In this document: positions 25,330-35,424 of the stretch, piece by piece | How the letters are laid out: the number at the start of each line of letters is the position of its first letter | Numbering within the stretch: the first letter of the stretch is position 1 | Assembly (NCBI RefSeq): GCF_020103695.1 | Contig: NZ_JAHXBF010000017.1 | Location: 1 to 64,000 of the forward strand | DNA: 64,000 nucleotides | Source: Hyalangium versicolor | GTDB taxonomy: Bacteria > Myxococcota > Myxococcia > Myxococcales > Myxococcaceae | Direction of reading: 5' to 3' | The notes under the pieces: generated by a model | What the model was told of the DNA's origin: nothing | The model's database searches: none | Seen by the model: the letters and a program-made list of their open reading frames with translations, nothing else | Translations under genes and position numbers: made by a program

Positions 25330-25411
25330 GCTCCTGCCCGCGCTACACCTTCTTGAACACCACGTAGCCCGCGGAGGGGATGTTCACCGGCGTCGTCCCT
25401 CCCCCGTTCAG
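25330..25411. repeat. 82-bp direct repeat, right copy (3' end of the GH13 gene)
   Basis: Matches 20992-21073 with one mismatch. This copy is in its native place at the 3' end of the intact GH13 gene. The interval 25124-25342 between it and the patatin remnant holds no further gene I can support. Confidence 0.9.
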
Positions 25412-28400
25412 CGTGGCTCCGAAGTTGCCGAAGTTCCCGCCGCCGTACGCTCCAGCATCGCTGTTCAGCACTTCCTGCCAGTTCCCCGGAGGCAGCGGCA
25501 TCTTGTAGCCGTCCAGGTTCTGGTGGTTCAGGCTGCCGACAACCAGGTACTCCTCGTTGCCAGACTTGCGCGTGAACGCCAGCACCGAGTCGTCGTTGTG
25601 CGTGTAGACGCGGTTCACCTCCGCCGTGGCGCTGAACGCCGGGCTCGAGTTCCTCAGCGCGATCGAGTCCTTGTAGAACTGGAACTGCTGCCGCTGGGTG
25701 ATGTCCAGCATCGCCTCCTGGCGCTGCGACGGCTCCAGCTTCGCCAGCGTGTTGAACACCTGCTTGTCCTGCGCAGACAGCCCCTTGTACGCCCCGTCCT
25801 GCTCCCGCGCCTGTGGCGCCAGGTTGAACAGCCGCTCGTACGTGGCCTTCTGCGTGTCGTTGAACGTCACCTGCTTCCAATCCCAGTCCTTGCCCAACGA
25901 CTCCCAACTCCAGTCGTTGTCCCACGTGGACGGGTTGCCCCAGCGGAAGTCGTTCTGCGCCCCGAACTCATCGCCCTGGAAGAAGATCGGAATGCCCGGC
26001 GACGCGAACCCGATGCCCGCCGCGAACCGAGCCGCGTCCCGCGACCACTGCGTCGGAAAGTCCGTGGGCTGGTTGCCCTCGGCCGTGTTCATCGTCCGCT
26101 GCCCGTTCCCCACCTCGTCATGGTTGGAGATGATCGTCAGCGCGCTCTTCCACCCGTCGAGCCCACGCGGGTTCGTCAGCAGGTTCATGAACGCGTCCAC
26201 GTCCGTACGCTGCCCACGCGACGCCGCCTGGATCAGGCCCGGCTTGCTGTTGTCGTTGATCAGCCGGTGCTGGTACTCCGTGTACCACTGCGCGTCGAAG
26301 CCACCGCCCGTGCCATCCGCCTTCGCCGGCTTCGTCAGCGACGGGTCGTAGTCAAACTGCTCCGCCACCGTCCACGCCTTCGGGTTCAGGAAGTGCACCT
26401 GGCGGTTGATCTCCCGCAGCATGTCCCAGCCGTCCTTGCCTCCCACGCCCTTGATGGGCTCGGTGAAGTCGAAGCGCAGGCCGTCGAACTTCAGCTCGGA
26501 GATCTGCTGCACCGCGTGGTCCACGAACAACTGCTTCACCTTCGGGTTCTGGTACGCAGGCACCGAGCCCCACGGCGTGTCCCGCTGCTCGAACTTCCCC
26601 GGCTCGTTGGACCAGTTGAAGTACGGGTTGCTCGGGCCGCCCATGTTCCACAGCCCGTTGTAGTCCCCGAACACGTGGTTGTAGACGACGTCCGAGATGA
26701 CGTTCAGCCCCTTGCCGTGGGCCTCGTCGATGAGCCGCTTGAGCGCCTCGGTGCCGCTCACCCACTTGCCGTTCTCGTCCTCGAAGCCCAGCGAGCTCTC
26801 CGTGGCCAGGCTGTTCACTCCCAGGTAGCCCCAGTTGCGGCTGCCCTCCACCTCGTTGGTGGGCAGCAGCTCCAGCGTGTTCACCCCCAGCTCCTTGAAG
26901 TAGTCCAGCTTCTTCAGCAGGTCCTCGATCGTCGACCGATCCGAGTTCCCCGCCTCGCCCAGGAAGCTGCCCGCGTGCAGCTGGTACACCACCCACTTGT
27001 CGTGGTCCGTCTCTCGCGGCGCGCTGTCGTTCTTCCACGGGAAGCTCGCGGGATCCGTGATGATCGATCCCCGGAAGGACACCCCGCTCTCCTTCGTGAT
27101 CAGATCGCTCCACGGATCATTGAAGCCCGACGCCTGCCGCTCCGCCGCGCTGTACGTCCCGTCCGCGTTCGCGTCGTCCCGCAGCCGCAGCTTCCCCTGG
27201 GCGTCCTTCTCGTAGACCTGGAACTCGTAGCGCAGCCCCACCAGCTTCTCGGGGTTGTTCACCAGCGAGGTCCACGCCCCGCCCTCGTTCGTCATCTTGA
27301 TGCGGCCGTCCGGCTCGATGTTCTTCGACCACAAGTCGTTGAACTTGCCGCCGTGCAGCTTGTCGATCAGCGTCGAGTCCATCTCGCCAATCCGCTGCAG
27401 CAGTGCGTCCTTGCTCAGCGGCTTGCCGCTCTCGTCCTTGAAGACCAGGTAGGCGCTGTCCGCCGTCTCCTCGTCGTCCACGTTGAAGCGCATCAGCTCC
27501 TGCACGCCGGGGAAGTAGCGGTTCTCCTCCCGGCCCTTCACCGGATCCAGGTAGAGCCGGTCGATGCCGCGCTGCTCGCCCATCATCTCCCGGGCGTACG
27601 GATCCGGCCGGTCGCTCGTGGCGCCCGTCGAGTCCACCACCTCGTAGACGTAGGACTTGCCCTCCAGTTGCTTCCAGCCCCCCTTCACCGAGGAGGCCCA
27701 GTCCCCGTTCTCCGCTCGCTCCAGGGGAATGCGCTGCACCTGGCCCTGCTGATCCGTCACCTTCACCGTCACCTGCCGCGCGTCCGGCGCCCACAGCTTG
27801 AAGTTGATGTCGTCGCCACGCTTCTGCGCGCCCATCTCGTGGTACGTCGTCGGCGAGTACGAGGCCGTGGGCTTGCTCAAGTCCAACTTGAGGTTGCCCT
27901 CGCCCATCACTCCCCACTGATCGTTGCCGCTGGGGCCGTCCACCGTGACGCCCCACTCCCAGTTGCGGGGCAGGCCGTCATCCTGCAACTCCACCGTGGC
28001 CTCCCACTTCCCGTTGCCCAGCGAGCGCATGGAGACGCCTTCGCCGTTCCATTGGGTGCTGTAGTTACCGGAGGCATCCCAGCTGCCCTTCAGCTTCACG
28101 TCCGTGAGCTCTTTGTGCGGCCCGGCGTCGTAGACAAACGTGACGGTGCGCTTCTGCGGCTGGCCCACCGTGGCCCCCGAAGTGCCCACCGCCAACGCCG
28201 CCTGGGTACCCGCCACGCTCTGCTTCGCGGCCGCTCCCTTCGCCTCGAAGCCGTCCGCTCCCCGCTTGCTCACCCGCGCGGTGGACTCGAAGCCGTCCTG
28301 GCGCGGCGCCGCGCCCGTCGCCTTCTTCCCCGAGGCCGGTGCGCTGTCCTTGCGCGGATCCGCGGCATTCGCGGAGGCGGTGCCCTTCGTCGCCGCAGGG

Positions 28401-28447
28401 GTCGCGGCCGGGTTCCGGTTCTGGCGGTTGATCTTGGTGTCGCTCAT
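25343..28447 (-). CDS. GH13 alpha-amylase-family enzyme (branching-enzyme/pullulanase-like)
   Basis: About 1034 residues from the ATG at 28447, which has GGAGG 5 bases upstream; the frame opens at 28513. An Ala/Lys-rich disordered leader (1-100) precedes a CBM-like domain (VTFVYDAGPHKELTDVKLKG) and a CBM48/E-set domain (INFKLWAPDARQVTVKV). The catalytic barrel shows the four GH13 motifs: DVVYNHVFG, GLRFDFTEP (nucleophile Asp), AWTVAEQ (acid Glu) and ISNHDEVGN. The C-terminal beta domain ends YVVFKKV. It has no signal peptide, so it probably acts on storage glucans in the cytoplasm. Its last 23 codons are duplicated at 20992. Confidence 0.9.
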   Translation of the reverse strand: MSDTKINRQNRNPAATPAATKGTASANAADPRKDSAPASGKKATGAAPRQDGFESTARVSKRGADGFEAKGAAAKQSVAGTQAALAVGTSGATVGQPQKRTVTFVYDAGPHKELTDVKLKGSWDASGNYSTQWNGEGVSMRSLGNGKWEATVELQDDGLPRNWEWGVTVDGPSGNDQWGVMGEGNLKLDLSKPTASYSPTTYHEMGAQKRGDDINFKLWAPDARQVTVKVTDQQGQVQRIPLERAENGDWASSVKGGWKQLEGKSYVYEVVDSTGATSDRPDPYAREMMGEQRGIDRLYLDPVKGREENRYFPGVQELMRFNVDDEETADSAYLVFKDESGKPLSKDALLQRIGEMDSTLIDKLHGGKFNDLWSKNIEPDGRIKMTNEGGAWTSLVNNPEKLVGLRYEFQVYEKDAQGKLRLRDDANADGTYSAAERQASGFNDPWSDLITKESGVSFRGSIITDPASFPWKNDSAPRETDHDKWVVYQLHAGSFLGEAGNSDRSTIEDLLKKLDYFKELGVNTLELLPTNEVEGSRNWGYLGVNSLATESSLGFEDENGKWVSGTEALKRLIDEAHGKGLNVISDVVYNHVFGDYNGLWNMGGPSNPYFNWSNEPGKFEQRDTPWGSVPAYQNPKVKQLFVDHAVQQISELKFDGLRFDFTEPIKGVGGKDGWDMLREINRQVHFLNPKAWTVAEQFDYDPSLTKPAKADGTGGGFDAQWYTEYQHRLINDNSKPGLIQAASRGQRTDVDAFMNLLTNPRGLDGWKSALTIISNHDEVGNGQRTMNTAEGNQPTDFPTQWSRDAARFAAGIGFASPGIPIFFQGDEFGAQNDFRWGNPSTWDNDWSWESLGKDWDWKQVTFNDTQKATYERLFNLAPQAREQDGAYKGLSAQDKQVFNTLAKLEPSQRQEAMLDITQRQQFQFYKDSIALRNSSPAFSATAEVNRVYTHNDDSVLAFTRKSGNEEYLVVGSLNHQNLDGYKMPLPPGNWQEVLNSDAGAYGGGNFGNFGATLNGGGTTPVNIPSAGYVVFKKV

Positions 28448-28546
28448 GTTCGCCTCCACAAAATCATGTGGGATAATGTACGGTGCCCGTATCTTCGCAC
28501 CATACCTGCCCAAAGTTGCGTCCCAAGGGACAGAGTGTTCGAAATT

Positions 28547-29443
28547 TCAGTGTAGGTGTGCCGCGATGTAGAGGAGCAGGTCCACGGGAAGTGAATTGAT
28601 GCCCAGCCCGATCGAGGCATGGAACGGACTGCCCACGGAGATGCCGCCTCCGAGGTTGAGGTGGGCCACGGGACCCAGGCACAGCTTCACGCCCGTCTCC
28701 ACCCCCACGTTGGCGGAGCGCTCCTGGAAGGCGGCGCCGATCAGCAGGGTGCCGTACGGGACGATCTCGGGCGTGAGGTAGTGCTGGTAGCCGACCGAGC
28801 CGTTGAACTCGATGGCTCCGCGGGAGTCACCCGCGAAGTGGAAGCCCAGGGCCATCCGGCGGGACCAGAAGAGCATGGGCTGGAACGTGTACGCGAGGGC
28901 GTAGGAGCTCCGCCCGGTGATCGAGGGGCGCCACCAGAACATCACCTCGCGATCCGGCTTGTCGATGGCGGGGATGTCCCAGCTGAGCTGCCGCACCCGC
29001 TCCTCGTCCCCGGGCTCGCCGCGGGACTGGTAGAGGCCCATCAGGGCCAGCGTGGCCTGCTTGTCCTCGGCGTCGTAGCCCTTTCGCAGCGGGGCCTCGG
29101 CGCTGGCCACCTCTCCCCTGTCGAGCATGAGCTGACCCTGGAGGGTGCAATCCCCGGTGACGCCAAGCTCGCACGAGCGGCCGAAGGCGTTCTCGGCCTG
29201 CTGCCTCTCGCCCTCCTGGAGGAGTTGCTGGCCCCACTGGCTGCAGGAATCACCTCTCCCCTGCGCGCACTCGGGCCCCAGGTTGGCGGCGGTGGTGGTG
29301 GCGCACGCGGCCAGCAGGAGCGGGAGCGCCCTCACTCCCAGCCACGCCAGCAAGCGGGCGCAGGGCGCAACAGCGCGTGGGGCGGGGACAGGGGGGGACA
29401 CGCTCGTCGTTCTCCGGGGGAGCCGTCCCGGAGGATACCGCAT
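28547..29443 (-). CDS. Lipoprotein with TPR-like repeats
   Basis: 298 residues as opened. A lipobox (LLLAACA) places the acylated Cys near residue 47, so translation may start further in (a TTG or GTG about 17 residues before the Cys). The mature N-terminus has Cys-paired Sel1/TPR-like helices (RGDSCSQWGQQLL, GRSCELGVTGDC). The C-terminal half (ALAYTFQPMLFWSRRMALGFHF, GSVGYQHYL, LNLGGGISVGSP) alternates like an outer-membrane beta structure. Function unknown. Confidence 0.7.
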   Translation of the reverse strand: MRYPPGRLPRRTTSVSPPVPAPRAVAPCARLLAWLGVRALPLLLAACATTTAANLGPECAQGRGDSCSQWGQQLLQEGERQQAENAFGRSCELGVTGDCTLQGQLMLDRGEVASAEAPLRKGYDAEDKQATLALMGLYQSRGEPGDEERVRQLSWDIPAIDKPDREVMFWWRPSITGRSSYALAYTFQPMLFWSRRMALGFHFAGDSRGAIEFNGSVGYQHYLTPEIVPYGTLLIGAAFQERSANVGVETGVKLCLGPVAHLNLGGGISVGSPFHASIGLGINSLPVDLLLYIAAHLH

Positions 29444-29505
29444 CCGCTGACGCGCTTCGGAGCGGGCCGACGCGGGAGCGCCGTGAAAGCGCTCCCTTGC
29501 CGCAG

Positions 29506-30021
29506 CTACACCCGGGCCTTGCCCATTGCGGGCCGGCCCATCCCGCGGTTGCGAGCCTTGCGCCCGGAGCGGAACGTCTCGATGAGCCCCAGGACGGCCA
29601 GCACCAGCAGCGCCGAGCCTCCCACCGCGATCAGATAGTCCGCCGCGCTCACCCTGCCGCAGTCGAGACAGGCCATCGCGGCATCATCCGGCGCGTAGTG
29701 GATCTGCACCTTGGAGCCCACCGGGTAGTGGCTCACGTACGCATTGGCGTCATCCATCGCCCCGGCGGAGACGCCCGCCCCGAAGGCAAGCGTCTCGGCG
29801 GTGTAGGGCTTGCCGCCCACCGAGTACTCGTAGCTGACGTGCGGCAGAAAGCTGACCGAGCGCCGGCTGCGCTGCCGCTCGACGGTGGAGCGAACCACCT
29901 TGGCCTCGGCGATGGGCCAGCGCTGGCTGGCGTGGGCCCGGTACAGCGTCCTGCCCCCGCCGAACGCGAGCGCCGCGCCGAACACCAGCATTCCCAGCCC
30001 CAACAACAAGCTCTTCACCAC
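29506..30021 (-). CDS. DUF3592-like membrane protein
   Basis: About 171 residues from tandem GTG codons at 30021/30018, with CGAGG upstream; the longer frame to 30195 has no signal or domain. One membrane helix lies near the start (SLLLGLGMLVFGAALAFGGG) and one near the end (DYLIAVGGSALLVLAVLGLI). The periplasmic middle has the DUF3592 pattern: WPIAEAKVVRSTV, VSYEYSVGGKPYTAETLAFG, HYPVGSKVQIHYAPDDA. Role unknown. Confidence 0.78.
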   Translation of the reverse strand: MVKSLLLGLGMLVFGAALAFGGGRTLYRAHASQRWPIAEAKVVRSTVERQRSRRSVSFLPHVSYEYSVGGKPYTAETLAFGAGVSAGAMDDANAYVSHYPVGSKVQIHYAPDDAAMACLDCGRVSAADYLIAVGGSALLVLAVLGLIETFRSGRKARNRGMGRPAMGKARV

Positions 30022-30236
30022 GGTGCGACCTCGGAGAGCCCTGCCCCGATGGCTCCGCAAGCAAGCGACTGAGGACCGAGGCTGGGGGCAGAGAAGCCTC
30101 GGAGAGCCGCAGGTGCACGGGACGGGCCAGGACAGCGTGTCCTCGCGACGATGCGCACGAAAACAGCCCGGGAGCGGGGCATTCCGCCCCCCCAAGGAGA
30201 CTCTGGGGCATTGTGCCCCGCTCCCGGCCCTCTACT

Positions 30237-33200
30237 TCAATCCCAACCGCGCAGCTCCACGCGCACGCGCCGCATCCAGTGTTCGACCTGCTGGCGCTTC
30301 AAGGTTGCCAGGACACGGCCCGTGACGATGGTGAGCCCCGTGAACGTCATCACCATGAATCCGATGCGATGGTCTCTCAGTCCTGCATGCACGAGGTTTG
30401 CCACCACATCCAGCGTGAGGAAGAGCGAGCCCAGGGCCAGGTAGGCGCGGATGTGGAGCACCATGCCCACCGCCACGCCGACGAGGCACACCGCACCGAA
30501 TACGAGGGCATAGGCGCCATCCGCCGCCAGGCCCACCTCCAGCGAGAGCTTCGCGGCCGCGGGCACGTAGAGCAGGAAGCCCCCCAGGAAGCGGATCGCG
30601 TTGCGCGCGGCCTGAGGGAGGCTGGAGGCGAACAGCTGCCCGAGCATCAACATCAGCAGCCCGAGAGGCGCCAGGTAGATCTCCAGGCCGTCGAGCCCGA
30701 AGGCGAGCGCGGCAATGAGCAAGGCCAGGTTGCAGGCGGCGGCGGCCAGCGAGCCGAACCAACGGCTCTGCTCCACCGCGCCGATGGCGGCGTACAGCAG
30801 GCCCGAGCCCCCCGCGAGCAGCGCAGTCTCGCCGGTGGCGCCTGAGGGCAGCACCCATGCCATGAAGAGGGGCAGCAGGGCGGCGAACCGGCGCGTCGCA
30901 TCCGCCACGGGAGGAATCCCCGCCCGGCGCGCGAGGACAGTAATGCCCACCAGCACGAAGCCCAGCCCCAACGCGAAGAGCGCATCGTGCTCGGGACGAA
31001 GGCTGGTGGCGTACAGGGCGCGCACCATGCCGTAGACGCCCACGACCGCGACCTGCACGAAGTACACGTGCCGCCCCGTGTGCTCGCTCCAGGCACAGTG
31101 CAGCGCCACGATGACCGAGAGCCCGAGCGCCGCCAGGGCCTGCGGGAGCAGCTCCGCCCCCGGGTCCTGGACGAGCGCCGCCACGGTGGCGAGCAGCGCG
31201 CCGCAGCCGATGAGCCACACGTCTCGCCCTACCCCGAGCCCTGACTGCAGGTCTCTCCGGCGCTCGCGGAGCCACTGGCCTCCGGCGTGCGCGAGGGCCG
31301 CCCAGACCGCGACGCCCAGCGCCAGCGCCGCTCCATAGGAGGAGAAGAATGCCGGGTACGAGACGGAGGACAGCAAGCCCAGGTGAGAATCCTCGCTCTC
31401 CGCCAGACGCGGCCCCCACACCGCGGCGAGTCCACAGGCCAGAGCCAGGCCCGCGAGGATCGACCCCCATGCCGCCTCCAAAGAGGCGAGCACCCCTCTC
31501 CATGGGAAGGCCCCCGCGAGCCGAATGGCCGCCACGAGCGCCACCGTCATCGGGACAGCCGCCCACAACATCCAGCGCCCGGACAGCAGGCCCTCCAGCG
31601 CGGCCCGGAAGAGCTGGGGGACGGCGATGTGCGGAGCCACGATGCCGTCAACCGCCAGGGCGTACACCGTGCCGGCCAGCGCATAGAGGCTCGAGGCGAG
31701 ACGGAAGCGCATGCGGATTCGCTCTGCGTCCCCTTCCCTCCTGCGGGCAATCCACGAACCGGCGCTCACCGTCGCCAGCGCAAGGAGCGCGAGCACGGGA
31801 CCTGGCCATACCTCGAAGTTCTCTGCCCGGTGCGCCAGGGCGTGGACGACCAGGAGGATCCCCGCCCCCAGAATGCCCTGCGCCTGTCGGCGGGCTCTCG
31901 CCAGGAAGAGCACGGGGCCGGTGGCAAGGACGAGCAAGGCCGAGCTGATTCCTGGCAGGAAGAATGCCGCGGCGAAGACGAGCACCGAGGCGGTAGTCGC
32001 CCAGTCCCGCAGCGACTGTCCCAGCGAGTCCGTGAAGGAACCGAGGCTGTGCGCATGGGCCTCGCGGAGTTCCTCGGGGACCCAGGACAGCAACCGCCGG
32101 AGGAAGACAAAGCGCGCCCTGAGATGCACCTGCACGAGCGCCACGCCTGCGTACGCGAGCCCCGCGGCGGCGATGCCCGCGAACCCTCGCTGCCACACGA
32201 GGAACGGAGACACTCCCGGCGGTACCCACGCCTGGGGATCGAGCCACCCCCCATGGAAGTACCCTATGGCATCGGTCCGCACCCATTGAGCATTCGGCGG
32301 AGCCAGCGCCGTCAAGCTGGGTCCCACCAGCGCCTGCTGCGCGGCCCAGAGCGCGGCGCCAGCGAGGCCCAGCAACAGCCCCACGTGCACGACGCTCCTT
32401 GCACGAAAGGAAGCGGCGAGCAGCAGGGAGAGCACCGCTGGGCCTAGCAACATGAGCGGGGGCACAACGCCCAGGGCTCGAGATAGTGAAGGGGCTCCGA
32501 CGGAGGCAGCGCCCGTCACGAGGACGCCGGCCAGGGCCGCGACTCCCGCATGAGGCACCCAATGGTAGAGCCGACCATGGGACTCGTTCTCCAGCCTGCG
32601 GCCAAGCCATGGCCCGAAGCGCCTCGCCACGAGGGCGAATCCCCAGAGCCCCACGCCGATGATTGGAAGCCTCCAGGCGACGATGTCCGGCGGCAGCGGC
32701 CTTCCAGCGCGGTTGATGATGGAGGCGAGGGTGATGAGGAGACCGCCCGCAGCCAGCGCCACCACCGAACCTCGCAGGCGAAACGCCGTGAACCCCCGCG
32801 TGAAGAAGGCCAGGAGCGCGCTGAGGACGAGCACCCCGCTCGCGAGCAGCAGCCCGGAGCGCTCGGCATCGAGTGGACGGGAGGTCCACGAGGCGAGCTT
32901 CGCGGCGCACACCAGGGCCAGCACCAGCGCCATGGCGGCGAAGCCATCGGTGATGAGCGGACGGCCCGACTCGGGAAACGGCAGGGGGATGATCCCGAGC
33001 AGCCTCCGCGCACCCTGCCAGTCGCGCTCCGCCCTTCCCCTCAGGGCGGCAATGAGCGCAAAGCCGAGCACCAACACGGCGAGCACCAGCGCCTCGGAGT
33101 CAGGGCGGGAGGTGCCCCCCACCCGCGCGGAGAACCGCACCACCGCCAGCGCCACTCCCGTGGCGGCCAGGAACGAGAGCACCCGGCTCCTGTCCCGCCT

Positions 33201-35339
33201 TGCGCGCAGCAGCAGTACCCCCGAGGCGATCAGGGTGGGCACGCAAGAGATCGCGGCAGCCTGGAGCTTCGCAGGCATGCCGAAGAACCCCACCGGCAAG
33301 GCTGAGGCCTGGATGTCGAAGAAGAGCAGCACCCCCAGCGTGGCGCCCCCGAGAGACAGATCATCGAGCGGCGACAGGTCGAGCGAGCCTCCGTGGCGGC
33401 GGACCCACGCGCGGTGGACGAGGGCAGCGATGCCGTAGAGGCTTCCCGCCAGGACGAAGAAGGCCAGTGTCGTCCAGGGCAGGGAGAACCTGGGGAACGC
33501 GCCGAGGGCGGCGAGCACGGCGAAGGAGACGGCGGCTCCTCCCAGGTAGTGCAGGCCTCGCCAGCGATGACCCGCCGCTCCATGCGCGGCCACGGCGATC
33601 AGCGCCCCGGTCACCACGCTCGGCCAGACGCTCTCCGTCCCCCAGGCCCACGCCGCCAGATGGACGAGGGGCATCGACATCACCGAGAGGAAGGTGCCCC
33701 AGAGCAGCAGGCGGAGCCGCACGCCACCATCCATGGTCCGGCGCGCGAGGAGGAGGAGTCCCGCGGCCACGACCGCCACGCCCACGCACCACCCAGCCGC
33801 ATCCTCAGGCACCTGCAGCCGCGCGAGCAGGAAACCCGAGAGCGTCGCGGCCAACACTCCCAGGTGCAGGAGCACACGGCGGCGCGGTTCGAGCAGGAAG
33901 AAGGCCAGCGCCACGGCAGCGGGCGTGAACGCGGAGGCGACATCCACCCAAGGGTCCGAACCTGGGCGGCTCGAGAAGGCCGAGACGCCTCCGGCCAATG
34001 CACTGCCGACCATCACCGCATGAGCCACCACCTCCACCACGGGAGCCGCACGAGGATAGGCCTGACGCGCGGAGTCCCGCATCGCAGCGGCGGCCACGAC
34101 CGTGGCGAGCGACGCAGCCCACAGGGCCATCCCCGCGAAGAGAGGGCTCCCAGGCTGCAACGCATCGAAGCTGTCCGGGCCGCTGGCCACGGAGAAGAGG
34201 GCCAGGGCCAGAGAGCCATAGAGCGCCAACCCCAGGCTGATGAGCGCTGGCCGCCCCTCCCCGGCACGGCTCGACCGCCACAGCGACATTCCGAGCGCGG
34301 CGACTCCCGGGAAGGACAGGAGCACACGCATCCAGAGCGCATCGCCCAGTCCCATGAGCGGAAGCTCGGCCAGCAGGGAGGGCATGAGCGCCCACGCGAG
34401 CGCCACCCAGGTCGTGCCATGGAGCAAGCGTCCCGAGAGCCTCAGAGTGGCAAGACACAGCGCCGAAAACCCGAGCGCGCAGGGTACTCCCACCCCCGGA
34501 GCCAATCCCACGAGGGCTGCCAGCGCGACGAAGACGATGGGCAACAGCGACAGGCCAATACCCGCGAGCACCCGCCCAGCCGAGAGCGAGCGTCGCCCCA
34601 GGAACACGCCCAGACCGATGAAGCCGGCGTGGTAGGCGAAGAGCGCCCCCGTGACGATCAGTTGACGCGGCACGCCTCCGAGCGCCCGCCACGCCTCGCG
34701 CACTCCCATTAGGGAGCCCCCGAGCACCAGCAGCGCGCCGAGGAACCACCACACGTACTCGTGAAGCTTGAGCGCCCCCTCCTTTTCCCGAGGGCCACCG
34801 TCCGCATCGAGCGACACGAGCGTATCCAGCCCTCCACCAAGAGCCCCCGTGCCTCCCTGGCCGAAGAGCGCACTGCCAGAGCCCATGGCCAATCCCAGGT
34901 CGCGCTCGCCATCCTCTTCGCCTTCTCGTGGACGTCGCGGCTCGGAGGCCGCCACTTCCTGCTCCGCCCTCGCAGCCTCCTCCAGCGAGCGGAAGAACTC
35001 CCTCCCCCATCCTGGCCGCCACGCCACGAGCCGCTGAATCGACTCAGCCCATGCATCGGCCCGCTTCTCCACGGACATCTCGCGGGCAGGCTCGGACTTC
35101 ACGGGTGGGGGCTCGGCGGGCGCGTCGAGTGACTCCACCAATTGGATCGCCGTACTGGAATCGATGAGCTGTTGTTCCCGCCATCCCTCGATCCGGCCTC
35201 GCAGTCTGGCTCGGACGAGCCCTTCCAGATGGGCCTCCTCGGGAGGCACGAGTACGGCACCACAGGTAGGGCACGCGGGCCCGACGTCATCGGTGCGAAA
35301 CCGCGCACAGTCAGGGCAGATCAGGGCACTCACCGGCAC
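30237..35339 (-). CDS. Giant 1700-residue polytopic membrane protein with N-terminal zinc ribbon
   Basis: 1700 residues. Residues 8-27 form a zinc ribbon (CPDCARF...CPTCG), followed by a soluble stretch with a helical LRGRIEGWREQQLIDSSTAIQLVESL motif reminiscent of DUF2157. From about residue 200 on the protein is almost entirely hydrophobic helices, roughly 40 or more by eye, with short Arg-rich loops. No transporter, glycosyltransferase or protease signature is visible. It is presumably an inner-membrane protein. It is convergent with nothing and stands alone; the divergent DUF4139 gene starts 85 bp from its start. Confidence 0.8.
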   Translation of the reverse strand: MPVSALICPDCARFRTDDVGPACPTCGAVLVPPEEAHLEGLVRARLRGRIEGWREQQLIDSSTAIQLVESLDAPAEPPPVKSEPAREMSVEKRADAWAESIQRLVAWRPGWGREFFRSLEEAARAEQEVAASEPRRPREGEEDGERDLGLAMGSGSALFGQGGTGALGGGLDTLVSLDADGGPREKEGALKLHEYVWWFLGALLVLGGSLMGVREAWRALGGVPRQLIVTGALFAYHAGFIGLGVFLGRRSLSAGRVLAGIGLSLLPIVFVALAALVGLAPGVGVPCALGFSALCLATLRLSGRLLHGTTWVALAWALMPSLLAELPLMGLGDALWMRVLLSFPGVAALGMSLWRSSRAGEGRPALISLGLALYGSLALALFSVASGPDSFDALQPGSPLFAGMALWAASLATVVAAAAMRDSARQAYPRAAPVVEVVAHAVMVGSALAGGVSAFSSRPGSDPWVDVASAFTPAAVALAFFLLEPRRRVLLHLGVLAATLSGFLLARLQVPEDAAGWCVGVAVVAAGLLLLARRTMDGGVRLRLLLWGTFLSVMSMPLVHLAAWAWGTESVWPSVVTGALIAVAAHGAAGHRWRGLHYLGGAAVSFAVLAALGAFPRFSLPWTTLAFFVLAGSLYGIAALVHRAWVRRHGGSLDLSPLDDLSLGGATLGVLLFFDIQASALPVGFFGMPAKLQAAAISCVPTLIASGVLLLRARRDRSRVLSFLAATGVALAVVRFSARVGGTSRPDSEALVLAVLVLGFALIAALRGRAERDWQGARRLLGIIPLPFPESGRPLITDGFAAMALVLALVCAAKLASWTSRPLDAERSGLLLASGVLVLSALLAFFTRGFTAFRLRGSVVALAAGGLLITLASIINRAGRPLPPDIVAWRLPIIGVGLWGFALVARRFGPWLGRRLENESHGRLYHWVPHAGVAALAGVLVTGAASVGAPSLSRALGVVPPLMLLGPAVLSLLLAASFRARSVVHVGLLLGLAGAALWAAQQALVGPSLTALAPPNAQWVRTDAIGYFHGGWLDPQAWVPPGVSPFLVWQRGFAGIAAAGLAYAGVALVQVHLRARFVFLRRLLSWVPEELREAHAHSLGSFTDSLGQSLRDWATTASVLVFAAAFFLPGISSALLVLATGPVLFLARARRQAQGILGAGILLVVHALAHRAENFEVWPGPVLALLALATVSAGSWIARRREGDAERIRMRFRLASSLYALAGTVYALAVDGIVAPHIAVPQLFRAALEGLLSGRWMLWAAVPMTVALVAAIRLAGAFPWRGVLASLEAAWGSILAGLALACGLAAVWGPRLAESEDSHLGLLSSVSYPAFFSSYGAALALGVAVWAALAHAGGQWLRERRRDLQSGLGVGRDVWLIGCGALLATVAALVQDPGAELLPQALAALGLSVIVALHCAWSEHTGRHVYFVQVAVVGVYGMVRALYATSLRPEHDALFALGLGFVLVGITVLARRAGIPPVADATRRFAALLPLFMAWVLPSGATGETALLAGGSGLLYAAIGAVEQSRWFGSLAAAACNLALLIAALAFGLDGLEIYLAPLGLLMLMLGQLFASSLPQAARNAIRFLGGFLLYVPAAAKLSLEVGLAADGAYALVFGAVCLVGVAVGMVLHIRAYLALGSLFLTLDVVANLVHAGLRDHRIGFMVMTFTGLTIVTGRVLATLKRQQVEHWMRRVRVELRGWD

Positions 35340-35424
35340 CTCTCAGCCGAGAGCATACGACAGACCGTGCTCGCGCTTTGGGCGGGGGCTCGGTAGCCTG
35401 GGTGCCTCTTTGGGAGGGGATTCC

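Noticed and set aside
25523..28555. 1010-residue open frame antisense to the GH13 gene
   Set aside because: It mirrors the GH13 codon bias, is Arg/Val/Leu-rich without domains, and lacks a start signal.
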